From contig CAIYAP010000002.1 in the NCBI GenBank assembly GCA_903924205.1, positions 488,277-552,276 of the forward strand: DNA of 64,000 nucleotides, in the 5' to 3' direction. How positions within the stretch are numbered: the first letter of the stretch is position 1; the number at the start of each line of letters is the position of its first letter. Positions 20,083 to 28,285 of the stretch are shown here, piece after piece. The notes below the pieces were generated by a model, which saw nothing but the letters and a program-made list of their open reading frames with translations, was not told the origin of the DNA and made no database searches. Source of the DNA: an uncultured Actinomycetes bacterium. GTDB taxonomy: Bacteria; Actinomycetota; Acidimicrobiia; Acidimicrobiales; RAAP-2. Made by a program: the position numbers and the translations under genes.

Positions 20083-21192
20083 TTATTGCACCCGAACAGG
20101 CATGATGAGGTAGCGGAACGAGACGTCGTCCACGCCGTGAATCATGGCCGGGCGAGATGCATCAGTGGTCTCGAGAATGATTTCATCGCCCACCACTGCC
20201 TCAATACCTTCCATAAGGAACTTGGGGTTGAATGCGATCGTCAACTCTTCGCCCTGAAAGTCCGCATCAACATTGTCGGCAACATCTCCGCGGTCATGAG
20301 CGGTGGACTGGACATCGGCACCGCCATCACGCAAGGTGAGTTTCACGGAGGAGTTCTGCTCATTCGCCACCACTCGGGCACGACGAAGCGAGTTGGACAA
20401 CGTGTCTTTTGCCACCCGCAGTGAGTTTGGATACGTCGCGGGGATGAGCTGACGGTAGTCGGGGAAGTTGCCATCGATAAGACGACTGGCGATAGCTACT
20501 GATCCCACCAAGAAGGTCACTTCGGATTCCGAAAGCGAAATGGCGATGTCGGCGTCAACCGCCAACGACGAGGCAGCACGTAGAACTTCCGTCAAAGTCT
20601 TCGCTGGCACCAACACGTCACCATTACCCGACAAGGGGGGGACACCCGGTACGTCTCGAATTGAGAGCCGATAGGAGTCAGTGGCCACGAGCCGCATCGC
20701 TCCTTCGTGTTGTGTAAACAACACACCGGTCAACAAGGGGCGACCGGAAAGGTCATCTGACGCGGCACTCACCACTTGCGATAACCCTTGGACGAAGTCC
20801 AAGGCCGGCAAGGTACTGGTGGGTGCGGGGACGGCAGGGAGTTTGGGGTAGTCAACGAGGGGGTACGTACGCAGGGAGTACGCCGCACGACCAAGGGAGA
20901 CCGTCACTTCGTCACTATCAGGGCTCTTGAGGCCCACCGTGACGGCGCCGGCGTCTAAGAGTCGAGTGGAGTCCACCAACAACCGAGCGGGGATCACGAC
21001 GGCCCCGTCGTCGATACCAATCACATCCAGAGTGACCCGCACCGTGGTTTCGAGGTCGGTACCAGTAATGGTCAATTGGTTGCCGGTCAGGGTGAGGAGA
21101 AGTCCAAAAGTCGGACCAGGGGTTCGGCTCGTGACTCGGCTCGCCGCCGCCAAGGCCTCAACAAGTAGGTCTTTTTCTGATTTGAACTTCAT
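20083..21192 (-). CDS. dnaN: DNA polymerase III sliding clamp, beta subunit
   Basis: The 369-residue protein has the three-fold clamp repeat; recognisable pieces are MKFKSEKDLLVEALAAASRV, the central LVATDSYRLSIRD and the C-terminal PAMIHGVDDVSFRYLIMPVRVQ, the usual Y-L-IMP(V/M)R ending. The dimer encircles DNA and tethers polymerase and other partners. AAGGGAG precedes the ATG. dnaN follows dnaA across the 248-bp oriC-type region, on the same strand. Confidence 0.98.
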   Translation of the reverse strand: MKFKSEKDLLVEALAAASRVTSRTPGPTFGLLLTLTGNQLTITGTDLETTVRVTLDVIGIDDGAVVIPARLLVDSTRLLDAGAVTVGLKSPDSDEVTVSLGRAAYSLRTYPLVDYPKLPAVPAPTSTLPALDFVQGLSQVVSAASDDLSGRPLLTGVLFTQHEGAMRLVATDSYRLSIRDVPGVPPLSGNGDVLVPAKTLTEVLRAASSLAVDADIAISLSESEVTFLVGSVAIASRLIDGNFPDYRQLIPATYPNSLRVAKDTLSNSLRRARVVANEQNSSVKLTLRDGGADVQSTAHDRGDVADNVDADFQGEELTIAFNPKFLMEGIEAVVGDEIILETTDASRPAMIHGVDDVSFRYLIMPVRVQ

Positions 21193-21440
21193 AGGACTCC
21201 CTTATCTCCGCACCAGAGACTAGATGGGCTTTTCTATGTTGATATCTCTTAGTAGTAGTAGGTCTGTGGATTGTGCGTGAATTCCCAAACGTCCTGATGA
21301 GATGGGTTCAAGTGTCGAGTTGGTCATCCACAGATCTGTGGGCAACCAACATTCAACTAAAAACTTACGGTGAGACTTGATGTGGATGACGCGGAGATCA
21401 TCCACGAGATTCCCACAGCCACTCATAGTGCTTCCCACAA
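21193..21440. other. oriC candidate: DnaA-box cluster between dnaA and dnaN
   Basis: Repeated matches to a DnaA box with the local form TCATCCACA (reverse TGTGGATGA) lie at 21324-21332, 21381-21389 and 21398-21406 (TCATCCACG). Related copies are TCTGTGGAT (21263-21271), TCTGTGGGC (21335-21343), TTCCCACAG (21410-21418) and TTCCCACA (21432-21439). Two boxes face each other around ATC at 21324-21343. In actinobacteria oriC lies exactly here. No very AT-rich unwinding stretch is obvious inside it; the AACATTCAACTAAAAACTTA stretch (21349-21368) is the best candidate. Confidence 0.8.
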
Positions 21441-22811
21441 CTATTCCGTGGTCGATTGAAGACGGCGCTTCAATTGTGTGACCTGAGTGAAGAGTTGCTG
21501 GTCGTTCGGTAGCTGGGCCTTAATTTTCTCCACGCCCGCAATAACAGTGGTGTGGTTTCGATCGCCAAAAACCCGCGCAATCATGGGATAGGAGTAGTCC
21601 GGCAATAAATCACGCATTAAAAACATCGCCGTGTGCCGGGCGGTGACCAAAGGTCGAGAACGATTTGGTCCCTTGATATCCGTTGAAGAGAAGCCGTAGA
21701 ACTCGGCGACGGCGGCCACAATTGTGTCCGGCAACAAAACGATCTGTTCTTGTCCAATGTTGCTGAGGGTGCTTTGAGCTAATTCGAGACTGATTTTCTC
21801 TTGGCGAAGACCGGCGTACGCACGAAGCATGGTGATAGATCCCTCAAGTTCGCGAATGTTGTCCCGAACCCGATTAGCAATGAAATCAACAACATCATCA
21901 GGTAGGACGATGTTGTCGGCCGCCGCCTTCGAGCGAATAATGGCGACTCGGGTCTGTAAGTCAGGTTGGTCGACTTCAGTAATCAGACCTTGCAATAAGC
22001 GCGTTCGAAAACGATCCTCTAGACCGGCCAGGTCTCGCGGTGAGCGATCGCTAGTGAGAACCACTTGCTTACCTTCACCATGAAGGGCGTTGTACGTGTG
22101 AAAAATCTCATCATGGAAGGTCCCCTTTCGCGACTCCATGAATTGAATGTCGTCAATAAGGAGAACATCACACTCTCGGTAGCGCTTATGGAGGGCCAAA
22201 GTAGATTTCGTTTGGATGGCTTCAATGAAGTCATTCAGGAAGGTCTCCGTGGAGACGTAGACCACGCTGCGATTGGGGTAGTGCGCGTTGACGTAGTTGC
22301 CAATCGCGTGCAATAGGTGGGTTTTACCCAACCCCGACGGTCCATGAATGAGGAGGGGGTTATAGGCCCGACCCGGTGTCTCGGCAACCGTCTGCGCGGC
22401 GGCGAACGCGAGCCGGGTGGATTGACCCGGAATAAAACTCTCAAAGGTCATCTTCGGGTCGAGTCGCGTCGAGCGATCACGACCAACTGTTGAGCTGGAT
22501 ACAAGGGTGGCGGAAATAGCCGGGGGCTCGGCTCTCACCGACACCACTGGGGCTGGTCCCGCGCTCTCATCAATTTCGAGTCGCAAAGAGGCACCCGAAC
22601 CAAAAAACTCGTGGACCGACTCCTGAATGATGTCAAAATGGCGATCTGCGATGCGCGCATACTGGGCGGCGGTGGCCACCCCGAGAACAACAGTCTCATC
22701 GGAGTAATCAACAAGGCTCAAGGTGTTGAGGCCACCAAGCCATGCTCCCCGATTCACTTTTGTTTCAATAGAGAGACGGCATTGTGGCCATAGATCGTCA
22801 ATGGTCTGCAC
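21441..22811 (-). CDS. dnaA: Chromosomal replication initiator DnaA
   Basis: I place the start at GTG 22811 because GGAGG stands 6 nt upstream; the open frame continues to 22838 but has no such signal. The 456-residue product has domain I (VQTIDDLWPQCR), a short linker domain II, an AAA+ domain with Walker A GPSGLGKTH (about 157-165) and Walker B LLIDDIQFM, the arginine finger region GLEDRFRTRL, and domain IV with the DnaA signature DRNHTTVIAGVEKI that reads the DnaA box. It lies beside its own probable target sites at 21193-21440. The 3' end is 248 bp from dnaN. Confidence 0.98.
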   Translation of the reverse strand: MQTIDDLWPQCRLSIETKVNRGAWLGGLNTLSLVDYSDETVVLGVATAAQYARIADRHFDIIQESVHEFFGSGASLRLEIDESAGPAPVVSVRAEPPAISATLVSSSTVGRDRSTRLDPKMTFESFIPGQSTRLAFAAAQTVAETPGRAYNPLLIHGPSGLGKTHLLHAIGNYVNAHYPNRSVVYVSTETFLNDFIEAIQTKSTLALHKRYRECDVLLIDDIQFMESRKGTFHDEIFHTYNALHGEGKQVVLTSDRSPRDLAGLEDRFRTRLLQGLITEVDQPDLQTRVAIIRSKAAADNIVLPDDVVDFIANRVRDNIRELEGSITMLRAYAGLRQEKISLELAQSTLSNIGQEQIVLLPDTIVAAVAEFYGFSSTDIKGPNRSRPLVTARHTAMFLMRDLLPDYSYPMIARVFGDRNHTTVIAGVEKIKAQLPNDQQLFTQVTQLKRRLQSTTE

Positions 22812-23015
22812 GATCGCCCTCCACAGCGTTATCAACAACTAACACACAGGCATATGAGCCTCTGCGCGCGGTTCGAATGAACCGCAAGGAGGGTCACCCT
22901 ACACCGTTTTGTGAGTTACCGCCAGTGGAGTTTTGTTCATCAGGTAAACTCGTCACCTAGTGAGTCGGGGTGGTCCGTAGGACCCCGTTAACCGGCGTAT
23001 TGAAACGAGGACACA
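22812..23015. promoter_or_regulatory. Divergent promoter region dnaA / rpmH
   Basis: The region drives dnaA leftward and rpmH rightward. On the plus strand a TAAACT hexamer (22945-22950) is the best -10 for rpmH, followed by a leader with a hairpin GGTCC-gta-GGACC (about 22972-22984). On the minus strand GTTGATAACGCTGTGG before dnaA resembles a weak DnaA box and could allow autoregulation. No -35 of good quality is seen. Confidence 0.4.
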
Positions 23016-23150
23016 ATGAAGCGGACTTACCAGCCCAACAAGCGTAAGCGTCAGCGCACCCACGGTTTCCGTGCCCGCATGTCGACGAAGGCTGGGCGTG
23101 CGATCTTGCGCGCCCGCCGCGCTAAGGGTCGTCACTCCCTGACCGTCTAG
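23016..23150 (+). CDS. rpmH: 50S ribosomal protein L34
   Basis: The 44-residue, strongly basic protein begins [19 protein letters not shown], the L34 signature, and ends in SLTV. ACGAGG lies 5 nt before the ATG. The gene is the first of the rpmH-rnpA-yidD-yidC-jag-rsmG-parA-parB block, which points away from dnaA. The stop codon TAG is followed at once by the rnpA start. Confidence 0.98.
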   Translation: MKRTYQPNKRKRQRTHGFRARMSTKAGRAILRARRAKGRHSLTV

Positions 23151-23477
23151 GTGGCACCGCTGGGTCGGGTAACTACCCGCCGGCAGTTTGCACTGTTGGC
23201 ACGACCTTCCCATCGCGGACATAGTGGCCCCCTCCGGGTGAGCTTTGTCACCGGCAGCACTGAGGTATCAGTGGCCTTCGCGACAGGAAAAATAGTGGGC
23301 AACGCAGTGGTTCGAAATCTCATTCGACGCCGACTACGTGATCTCATGACTCAGCAAGCCTCCGCCCTTCCGACGGGATTTTACCTGATCAGAAGTGGTA
23401 ACGGAACAGACAACTTATCCTATGACGAGCTGCGCACCCACCTTGATGCCGCCCTCCACCGAGCCGGACTTCGCTGA
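23151..23477 (+). CDS. rnpA: Ribonuclease P protein component
   Basis: The 108-residue basic protein has the RNR motif of the family as KIVGNAVVRNLIRRRLRDLM (47-66). It binds RNase P RNA and helps it process tRNA 5' ends. The GTG start at 23151 abuts the rpmH stop with no spacer, so translation is probably coupled. A usual actinobacterial length is 110-125 residues. The 3' end overlaps the yidD frame. Confidence 0.95.
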   Translation: MAPLGRVTTRRQFALLARPSHRGHSGPLRVSFVTGSTEVSVAFATGKIVGNAVVRNLIRRRLRDLMTQQASALPTGFYLIRSGNGTDNLSYDELRTHLDAALHRAGLR

Positions 23478-23706
23478 CCGGCGCCGGATTCGGGCGCTGT
23501 CTGCTCTCATTCGCTTGTATCAGGCAGTCGTCGCGGGTCGCCCGTCACCTTGTCGCTTCTACCCCACCTGCTCCACCTACGCTCTAGAGGCGTTAGCTAC
23601 TCACGGCCTCATCCGCGGAATGTGGCTGTCGACGAAACGAGTTGTTAAGTGCAATCCCTTCGGTCCTCACGGGATCGACCTAGTTCCACCCGCCCCAGAA
23701 AGATAG
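23446..23706 (+). CDS. yidD: Membrane protein insertion efficiency factor YidD
   Basis: The core IRLYQAVVAGRPSPCRFYPTCSTYALEALATHGLIRGMWLSTKRVVKCNPF, with three conserved cysteines and the final P-F-G-P-H-G-I-D, is the YidD signature. It aids YidC-dependent membrane insertion. The start is unclear: ATG at 23446 gives 86 residues; ATG at 23422 or GTG 23395 would extend further into rnpA. The overlap with rnpA is common for this gene. It ends 6 nt before yidC. Confidence 0.92.
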   Translation: MPPSTEPDFADRRRIRALSALIRLYQAVVAGRPSPCRFYPTCSTYALEALATHGLIRGMWLSTKRVVKCNPFGPHGIDLVPPAPER

Positions 23707-23712
23707 ATAGTC

Positions 23713-24642
23713 ATGTTGGCCAGTATCGGTTCAAGCATTGCCGCAATTTTTCACCCCGTTTTCAGCCTCTTCGGTTGGCTCCTGGCCTTCTTCTATTCGC
23801 TGATTCCTAATTATGGCTTCGCCATCATGATGCTCACGATTGTGATTATGGCCGTCATGACGCCCTTGACCGTGAAGAGCACTCGCGGCATGGTGGCAAT
23901 GCAAAAAATCCAACCTGAAATCAAAAAATTGCAGGTTAAGTACAAGGGACCCGAGAATCGTCAAACTCTCAATGAAGAGTTGATGCGCCTGTACAAGGAA
24001 GAAAACGTCAACCCGATGTCGAGTTGCTTGCCAATGTTGGTGCAGGGACCCTTCCTTTTCGTTCTCTACCAGGTGATTAAGGGTCTGGCTAACACCACCC
24101 TGAGAAAGGCAACCTTGATGACCCCGGCACATTTTGTGTCGGCGCCCAAATACATCCCTGTGACATCAAAGCTTCACGAAAGCATCGTGGCCGCGCACGG
24201 TCAGTTGAAGGTTTTTGGCTTCGACATGGCAGAGAAGCCTTTAAGTCACCACTCATCCACGTGGGCTGCCGTCCCCTACTTCGTCTTTGTATTCCTGGCG
24301 GTTGGTCTCCAGTACTTCCAGATGGCGCAGATCAACAACCGCGCGAAGAAGACGGGTCAAAACGTTCCCAACCAACAGCAGATGATTCAGCGCCTCATGC
24401 CCATCATGTTCGCTTACATCTACTTCATTATTCCGGCCGCGGTTGTGCTGTACATGATCGTGTCCAACATCATTCGAATTATCACCCAAGACGTTATGTT
24501 CCGACTTGGTGTGAGTAATCCGGGATCAGCACGGGAGCGAGAGCTTCCGGCCCGTGCTGATGACCAGGGGTCGTCGACTACGTCCGCCCCGGTTCGAGCG
24601 CAAAATCGCTCAAAAAACAAAAAGAAGCGGAAAGGCCGTTAA
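23713..24642 (+). CDS. yidC: Membrane protein insertase YidC
   Basis: The 309-residue protein has five hydrophobic segments; the core is IPNYGFAIMMLTIVIMAVMTPLTVKS (residues about 31-56), the charged cytoplasmic hairpin IQPEIKKLQVKYKG and NPMSSCLPMLVQGPFLFVLYQVIKGL. It lacks a lipoprotein signal and ends in the basic tail KNKKKRKGR, typical for ribosome contact. It inserts and folds inner-membrane proteins with or without SecYEG. Spacing is 6 nt after yidD and 3 nt before jag. Confidence 0.97.
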   Translation: MLASIGSSIAAIFHPVFSLFGWLLAFFYSLIPNYGFAIMMLTIVIMAVMTPLTVKSTRGMVAMQKIQPEIKKLQVKYKGPENRQTLNEELMRLYKEENVNPMSSCLPMLVQGPFLFVLYQVIKGLANTTLRKATLMTPAHFVSAPKYIPVTSKLHESIVAAHGQLKVFGFDMAEKPLSHHSSTWAAVPYFVFVFLAVGLQYFQMAQINNRAKKTGQNVPNQQQMIQRLMPIMFAYIYFIIPAAVVLYMIVSNIIRIITQDVMFRLGVSNPGSARERELPARADDQGSSTTSAPVRAQNRSKNKKKRKGR

Positions 24643-24645
24643 AGG

Positions 24646-25488
24646 ATGGATTGGGTAGAAACGACTGGTAAGACTGTGGAGGAGGCCTCACAAAAGGCGC
24701 TCCAACACTTAGGAGTTGGTCACTCCGACGCAGATATCGAAGTTCTCGAGGAGCCAAAGCAGGGTCTCTTCGGCCGAGTTCGCGGAGAGGCCCGAGTTCG
24801 CGCTCGTGTGCGTCCCGTAGGTCCTCGTCCGAAGCGCACCCGCCAAAATCGCCCTGAGGGTCGACGAAATGGTGACAAGAAGACTGACAACCGCAAGAAC
24901 GACGGAGGATCCACGGCGGACACGCCGAAGGAGCGTCCAGTCAAGGAACGGGCTGAAAAGAAGCCTGTAGAGAAGAAGAATCCAACGACCCCCAAGGAGG
25001 GCACCGTGGCTGAAGGAATATCACTGGCCGAGCAAGCACAGGTCGCTAAGGGCTTCCTTGAGGGTTTGTTAGAGGCGATGGAGATCACGGCGACGGTTTC
25101 CGTCAACGAGATCGACGCGGAGACTGTGGAGTTGGCGGTCAACGCCAACCCCCCCACGGAGCTGGGTGTGTTGGTTGGTCCGAAGGGCACAACCTTGCAG
25201 GCTCTCCAGGAGATCACCCGCACCGTCGTTCAGGCGAAGAGCCCGGCAAAGACTGACCGCATCCTGGTGGATGTTGCTCAGTACCGTGAGCGTCGCGTGG
25301 CGGCCCTCGGCCGCTTCGCCCTCCAAGTTGCCGAAGAAGTGCGTAGCTCTGGCGAAGAGCGAGCCCTCGAGCCAATGAGCCCCGCTGACCGCAAGGCCGT
25401 CCACGACGCCTTGACGGAGCAGGCTGACATCATTACCCGCTCTGAAGGTGAAGAGCCTCGCCGCTTTGTGGTGATCGCACTGGCATAA
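24646..25488 (+). CDS. jag: Jag/KhpB RNA-binding protein
   Basis: The 280-residue protein has an N-terminal Jag domain (MDWVETTGKTVEEASQKALQHLGV), a long basic linker rich in K, R, P (about 60-115), a KH domain with GVLVGPKGTTLQALQEITR (about 178-196), and an R3H domain with RERRVAALGRFALQVAEEV. In Gram-positive bacteria KhpB pairs with KhpA and binds many RNAs, influencing division and sporulation. The linker is longer than in many homologues. The stop lies 8 nt before the rsmG GTG. Confidence 0.93.
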   Translation: MDWVETTGKTVEEASQKALQHLGVGHSDADIEVLEEPKQGLFGRVRGEARVRARVRPVGPRPKRTRQNRPEGRRNGDKKTDNRKNDGGSTADTPKERPVKERAEKKPVEKKNPTTPKEGTVAEGISLAEQAQVAKGFLEGLLEAMEITATVSVNEIDAETVELAVNANPPTELGVLVGPKGTTLQALQEITRTVVQAKSPAKTDRILVDVAQYRERRVAALGRFALQVAEEVRSSGEERALEPMSPADRKAVHDALTEQADIITRSEGEEPRRFVVIALA

Positions 25489-25496
25489 TTGATTCT

Positions 25497-26117
25497 GTGA
25501 ATCAGAACTGGTTACCCCGCGCCCTCGATGAATCGAGGGCGCGGGGCTTTTTAGGCCCCGGTGACTTTTCTCCCCACATCACCCAGGCTGAGCTCTTCCT
25601 GACAGCATGGGAAGAAGTTTCCCCTACACCTCCCATTCGCTGGATGGACATGGGAAGCGGTGGAGGTATCCCCGGGTTGGTCTTGGCGACTACGTGGACC
25701 TCAGGAGGCGTACTTGCCGACTCCATGGAGAAACGAACACGATTTCTCGAAGAAGTAGGCGAATGGCCGGATTCGCCTGATTTTCGTGTCGAGACAGGTC
25801 GCATGGAAGAGTTGGCTCGTCGAGATGACCTTGAGGCAACCTTCGATCTCGTGGTGGCCAGACTTTTTGGACCACCTGCAGTCACCGCGGAATGTGCTGT
25901 TCGATTCCTACAGGTTGGGGGAGTTCTTCTTGTATCTGAGCCCCCCGAATCTGATGGGTCTCGTTGGAACACGGAGGCTCTGGTGAATCTAGGACTGGAA
26001 TTTTCCCTGACGCACTTCCCCACTGGCTCAATAGCGTACTTCCGGAAGGTAGCGGTTACCTCTCCCACCTTCCCTCGCCCCAACGGGGTACCGGGGCGAA
26101 AGCCACTCTGGCGATAG
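25497..26117 (+). CDS. rsmG: 16S rRNA (guanine527-N7)-methyltransferase RsmG
   Basis: The 206-residue Rossmann-fold methyltransferase has the SAM-binding motif WMDMGSGGGIPGLVLA (about 49-64) and LVVARLFGPPAVTAECAV, the family's 'ARA-apl' segment. It modifies G527 of 16S rRNA; loss gives streptomycin resistance in many species. The start is GTG at 25497; the RGFLGPG motif at residues 16-22 is known to me from acidimicrobial RsmG, so the first codons look truly coding. Those codons contain a perfect 15-bp hairpin followed by five T residues (25515-25552). The gene precedes the parS array. Confidence 0.9.
   Translation: MNQNWLPRALDESRARGFLGPGDFSPHITQAELFLTAWEEVSPTPPIRWMDMGSGGGIPGLVLATTWTSGGVLADSMEKRTRFLEEVGEWPDSPDFRVETGRMEELARRDDLEATFDLVVARLFGPPAVTAECAVRFLQVGGVLLVSEPPESDGSRWNTEALVNLGLEFSLTHFPTGSIAYFRKVAVTSPTFPRPNGVPGRKPLWR
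25515..25552 (+). terminator. Intrinsic-terminator-like hairpin inside the start of rsmG
   Basis: CCCCGCGCCCTCGAT (25515-25529) pairs perfectly with ATCGAGGGCGCGGGG (25532-25546), with GA between, followed by CTTTTT (25547-25552). It lies within codons 7-19 of rsmG. It may end the rpmH-jag transcript or act as an attenuator for rsmG-parAB. Confidence 0.6.
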
Positions 26118-26124
26118 TTAGCAA

Positions 26125-26140
26125 TGTTCCACGTGGAACA
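26125..26140. other. parS site 1
   Basis: TGTTCCACGTGGAACA, a perfect 16-bp palindrome that differs from the general consensus TGTTTCACGTGAAACA at two symmetrical bases. Bound by ParB. Confidence 0.92.
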
Positions 26141-26197
26141 TAAAAACGCCTGCCATCTCACACAGCCAGTAACACAGAAGTTCGTGGTTCGAGACAA

Positions 26198-26213
26198 TGT
26201 TCCACGTGAAACG
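26198..26213. other. parS site 2
   Basis: TGTTCCACGTGAAACG, an imperfect copy of the palindrome; the right half matches the general consensus except for its last base. Confidence 0.85.
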
Positions 26214-26293
26214 TTTGACATCTGGCGCCTCCGAGCAAGAGATGTGAGCAATGGAGAGATGATTCCGGAGTTATGTGTAGCAACCCCACTACA

Positions 26294-26309
26294 TGTTCCA
26301 CGTGGAACA
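26294..26309. other. parS site 3
   Basis: TGTTCCACGTGGAACA. The symmetry extends outward to a perfect 28-bp palindrome at 26288-26315, the longest of the five. Confidence 0.92.
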
Positions 26310-26476
26310 TGTAGTCACAATGAACCTCACTGATTTCTTGAATCTGATCCGAAATATCGAAAGATGGAGAGGAAGGCAGCGCTCAGTTGGAAATCCATGT
26401 CCCACATGGGGCTTCACACTCCTGTTAGTGAAGAAATACTCCCTATCCAATAATTACGGTGCCGGACGTGTATTGA

Positions 26477-26492
26477 TGTTCCACGTGGAACA
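26477..26492. other. parS site 4
   Basis: TGTTCCACGTGGAACA, with symmetry extending to 22 bp (26474-26495). Confidence 0.92.
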
Positions 26493-26523
26493 TCACCAAA
26501 AGAAATACCAAGACTTTCTGAGA

Positions 26524-26539
26524 TGTTTCACGTGGAACA
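26524..26539. other. parS site 5
   Basis: TGTTTCACGTGGAACA, combining the general-consensus left half with the local right half. It is the site closest to parA, about 70 bp upstream. Confidence 0.9.
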
Positions 26540-26607
26540 CTTGACGGGGGTGCCAGAAGCGTGTTGAATGGTACGGGTTTGCCAACGGCGACCAACTCAC
26601 CGTCGGA

Positions 26608-27390
26608 ATGAGGGGCATGTCAGAGCCAGGGTCAACCAAGATCTTCGCTGTAGCGAATCAAAAGGGTGGGGTCGGAAAGACCACCACGACTATCTCCCTC
26701 GGTGCAGCACTCGCACAGCGGGGTAAAAGGGTCCTGATTATCGACTTGGATCCCCAAGGTAATGCCACAACAGGTCTCGGTCTCGACTACCACAAGTTCG
26801 ACAAATCGGTGTACGACGTTCTTCTGAATGAAACCCCCCTTGTTGATGTTGTCGAGCCCACTGGCTACAACAACCTCTTTGTGGCACCCGCCACCCTCGA
26901 CTTAGCGGCTGTTGAACAGGAGATGAGCTCGGTCATTTCCCGCGAGCTTCGCCTCAAGCGGGCGATTGAGTCGGTTGATGGTGACTTTGACTATGTTTTC
27001 ATGGACTGCCCCCCATCGCTGAGTTTGATTACCATCAACGCCTTTGCTGCTGCCACTGACATCCTGGTACCCATGCAGTGCGAGTTCTACGCTCTCGAAG
27101 GTCTCACCCAGTTGCAGAAGATTGTCGATCTCGTTCAGCGCAACCTGAACCCGTCGCTTCGTATTACCCGAGTCGTTCTCACCATGTTTGACAACCGCAC
27201 CACGCTGACTCAGGATGTCGCCAACGAGGTTGCCAAGGCATTCCCGAACGAATTATGTAAGACCCGCATCCCCAGAACTATTCGGTTAGCGGAAGCTCCA
27301 AGCTTTGGCCAGCCGATCACCGTATTTGACCCCACGTCGAAGGGCGCCCGCGCCTACGTCGACCTTGCAGAGGAGATTGACAATGGCTAA
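26608..27390 (+). CDS. parA: Chromosome-partitioning ATPase ParA (Soj)
   Basis: The 260-residue protein has the deviant Walker A KGGVGKTTTTISLG (19-32), Walker A' IDLDPQGNATTGLG, and Walker B FMDCPPSLSLITINA. The dimer binds DNA non-specifically and, with ParB-parS, moves newly copied origins apart. The N-terminus is short, as in chromosomal ParA of the Soj type. ATG at 26608 or 26617 could be the start. It overlaps parB by 8 bp. Confidence 0.96.
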   Translation: MRGMSEPGSTKIFAVANQKGGVGKTTTTISLGAALAQRGKRVLIIDLDPQGNATTGLGLDYHKFDKSVYDVLLNETPLVDVVEPTGYNNLFVAPATLDLAAVEQEMSSVISRELRLKRAIESVDGDFDYVFMDCPPSLSLITINAFAAATDILVPMQCEFYALEGLTQLQKIVDLVQRNLNPSLRITRVVLTMFDNRTTLTQDVANEVAKAFPNELCKTRIPRTIRLAEAPSFGQPITVFDPTSKGARAYVDLAEEIDNG

Positions 27391-28285
27391 GCGCACTGGA
27401 CTCGGTCGCGGACTCGGATCGCTGATTCCCGAAGGGGAGCCGACCGCATCGGACACCAACGAGGTTTTGATCGATAGCCCGCTGCGGGTAATTGACATTA
27501 CGGTCATTCGACCTAATAGCTATCAGCCTCGCCGCGTCTTCGACGACGAGACACTTCAATCCTTGGCGGACTCGATTGCCGCGGTGGGTGTTATTCAGCC
27601 CATCATCGTGAAGCCGGGAGTAACAGTTGGTGAGTTTGAATTGATTGCCGGCGAGCGTCGCTGGCGTGCTGCACAGATTGCTGGCCTGACCTCCATTCCT
27701 GCTCTGATCCAAGACGATCTCACTAGTCGCGACAGTCTCGAGCGAGCAATTGTGGAGAACCTCCACCGAGTAGACCTCAATGCCCTTGAAGAGGCTGCGG
27801 CGTACCAGCAGTTGATTGATGAGTTTGGCCTGACTCACGATGAGGTGGCGCAGCGTGTCGGCAAGAACCGCACCACTGTCACCAATATTCTTCGTCTCCT
27901 TCAGCTTGGACCCGCCGCTCAGGAGGCCTTGAGTCAGGGCAAGATCTCGGCCGGACACGCCCGCGCTTTACTGGCGGTAGCCGATGTGACTCGCCAGGCG
28001 CAATTGGTTTCCGAAATCTCGGGTCGTGACTTATCGGTTCGAGCCACCGAAGAAGAAGTTCGACGAAGCTTGGAGCCCACAGCACCGACGGTTGTTCCCA
28101 CCCCTCCGAAGGGTCCCATTCTTCGACCTCTGCCAGACCTAGTTGTTACTGAGCTCGAGACGTTGCTAGAGAACTACTTGGATACCCGCGTCCACGTGGA
28201 GATCAAGGGAAAGAATGGCAAAATCACCATCGATTTTGCCGACCTTGACGACCTCGAGCGTATCTACAAGGCGATTTCAGAGTAA
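27383..28285 (+). CDS. parB: Chromosome-partitioning protein ParB (Spo0J)
   Basis: I place the start at the ATG at 27383 (MAKRTGLGRGLGSLIPEG), the invariant ParB N-terminus, inside the end of parA. The 300-residue protein has the CTP-binding ParB/Srx domain (VIQPIIVKPG, GERRWRAAQIAGL), the helix-turn-helix THDEVAQRVGKNRTTVTNILRLLQL that reads parS, and a C-terminal dimerisation domain (TRVHVEIKGKNGKITIDFADLDDLERI). ParB spreads from parS as a CTP clamp. The five parS sites lie 850-1260 bp upstream. Confidence 0.97.
   Translation: MAKRTGLGRGLGSLIPEGEPTASDTNEVLIDSPLRVIDITVIRPNSYQPRRVFDDETLQSLADSIAAVGVIQPIIVKPGVTVGEFELIAGERRWRAAQIAGLTSIPALIQDDLTSRDSLERAIVENLHRVDLNALEEAAAYQQLIDEFGLTHDEVAQRVGKNRTTVTNILRLLQLGPAAQEALSQGKISAGHARALLAVADVTRQAQLVSEISGRDLSVRATEEEVRRSLEPTAPTVVPTPPKGPILRPLPDLVVTELETLLENYLDTRVHVEIKGKNGKITIDFADLDDLERIYKAISE

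Larger units (their letters stand above)
26118..26607. promoter_or_regulatory. rsmG-parA intergenic region carrying the parS array
   Basis: The 490-bp stretch has no credible gene. It holds five parS palindromes, listed separately, and must hold the parAB promoter if rsmG does not read through. Short open frames crossing the sites are not coding. Between the sites I see nothing else recognisable. Confidence 0.75.

Noticed and set aside
25497..25560. Moving the rsmG start downstream of the hairpin
   Set aside because: The residues encoded by the hairpin and just after it fit the RsmG N-terminus as I know it, and no better start codon with a ribosome-binding site follows before that motif.
28188..28201. 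TCCACGTGGA inside parB as a sixth parS
   Set aside because: Only the inner 10 bp fit; the outer TGT/ACA arms are missing, and it is inside coding sequence.
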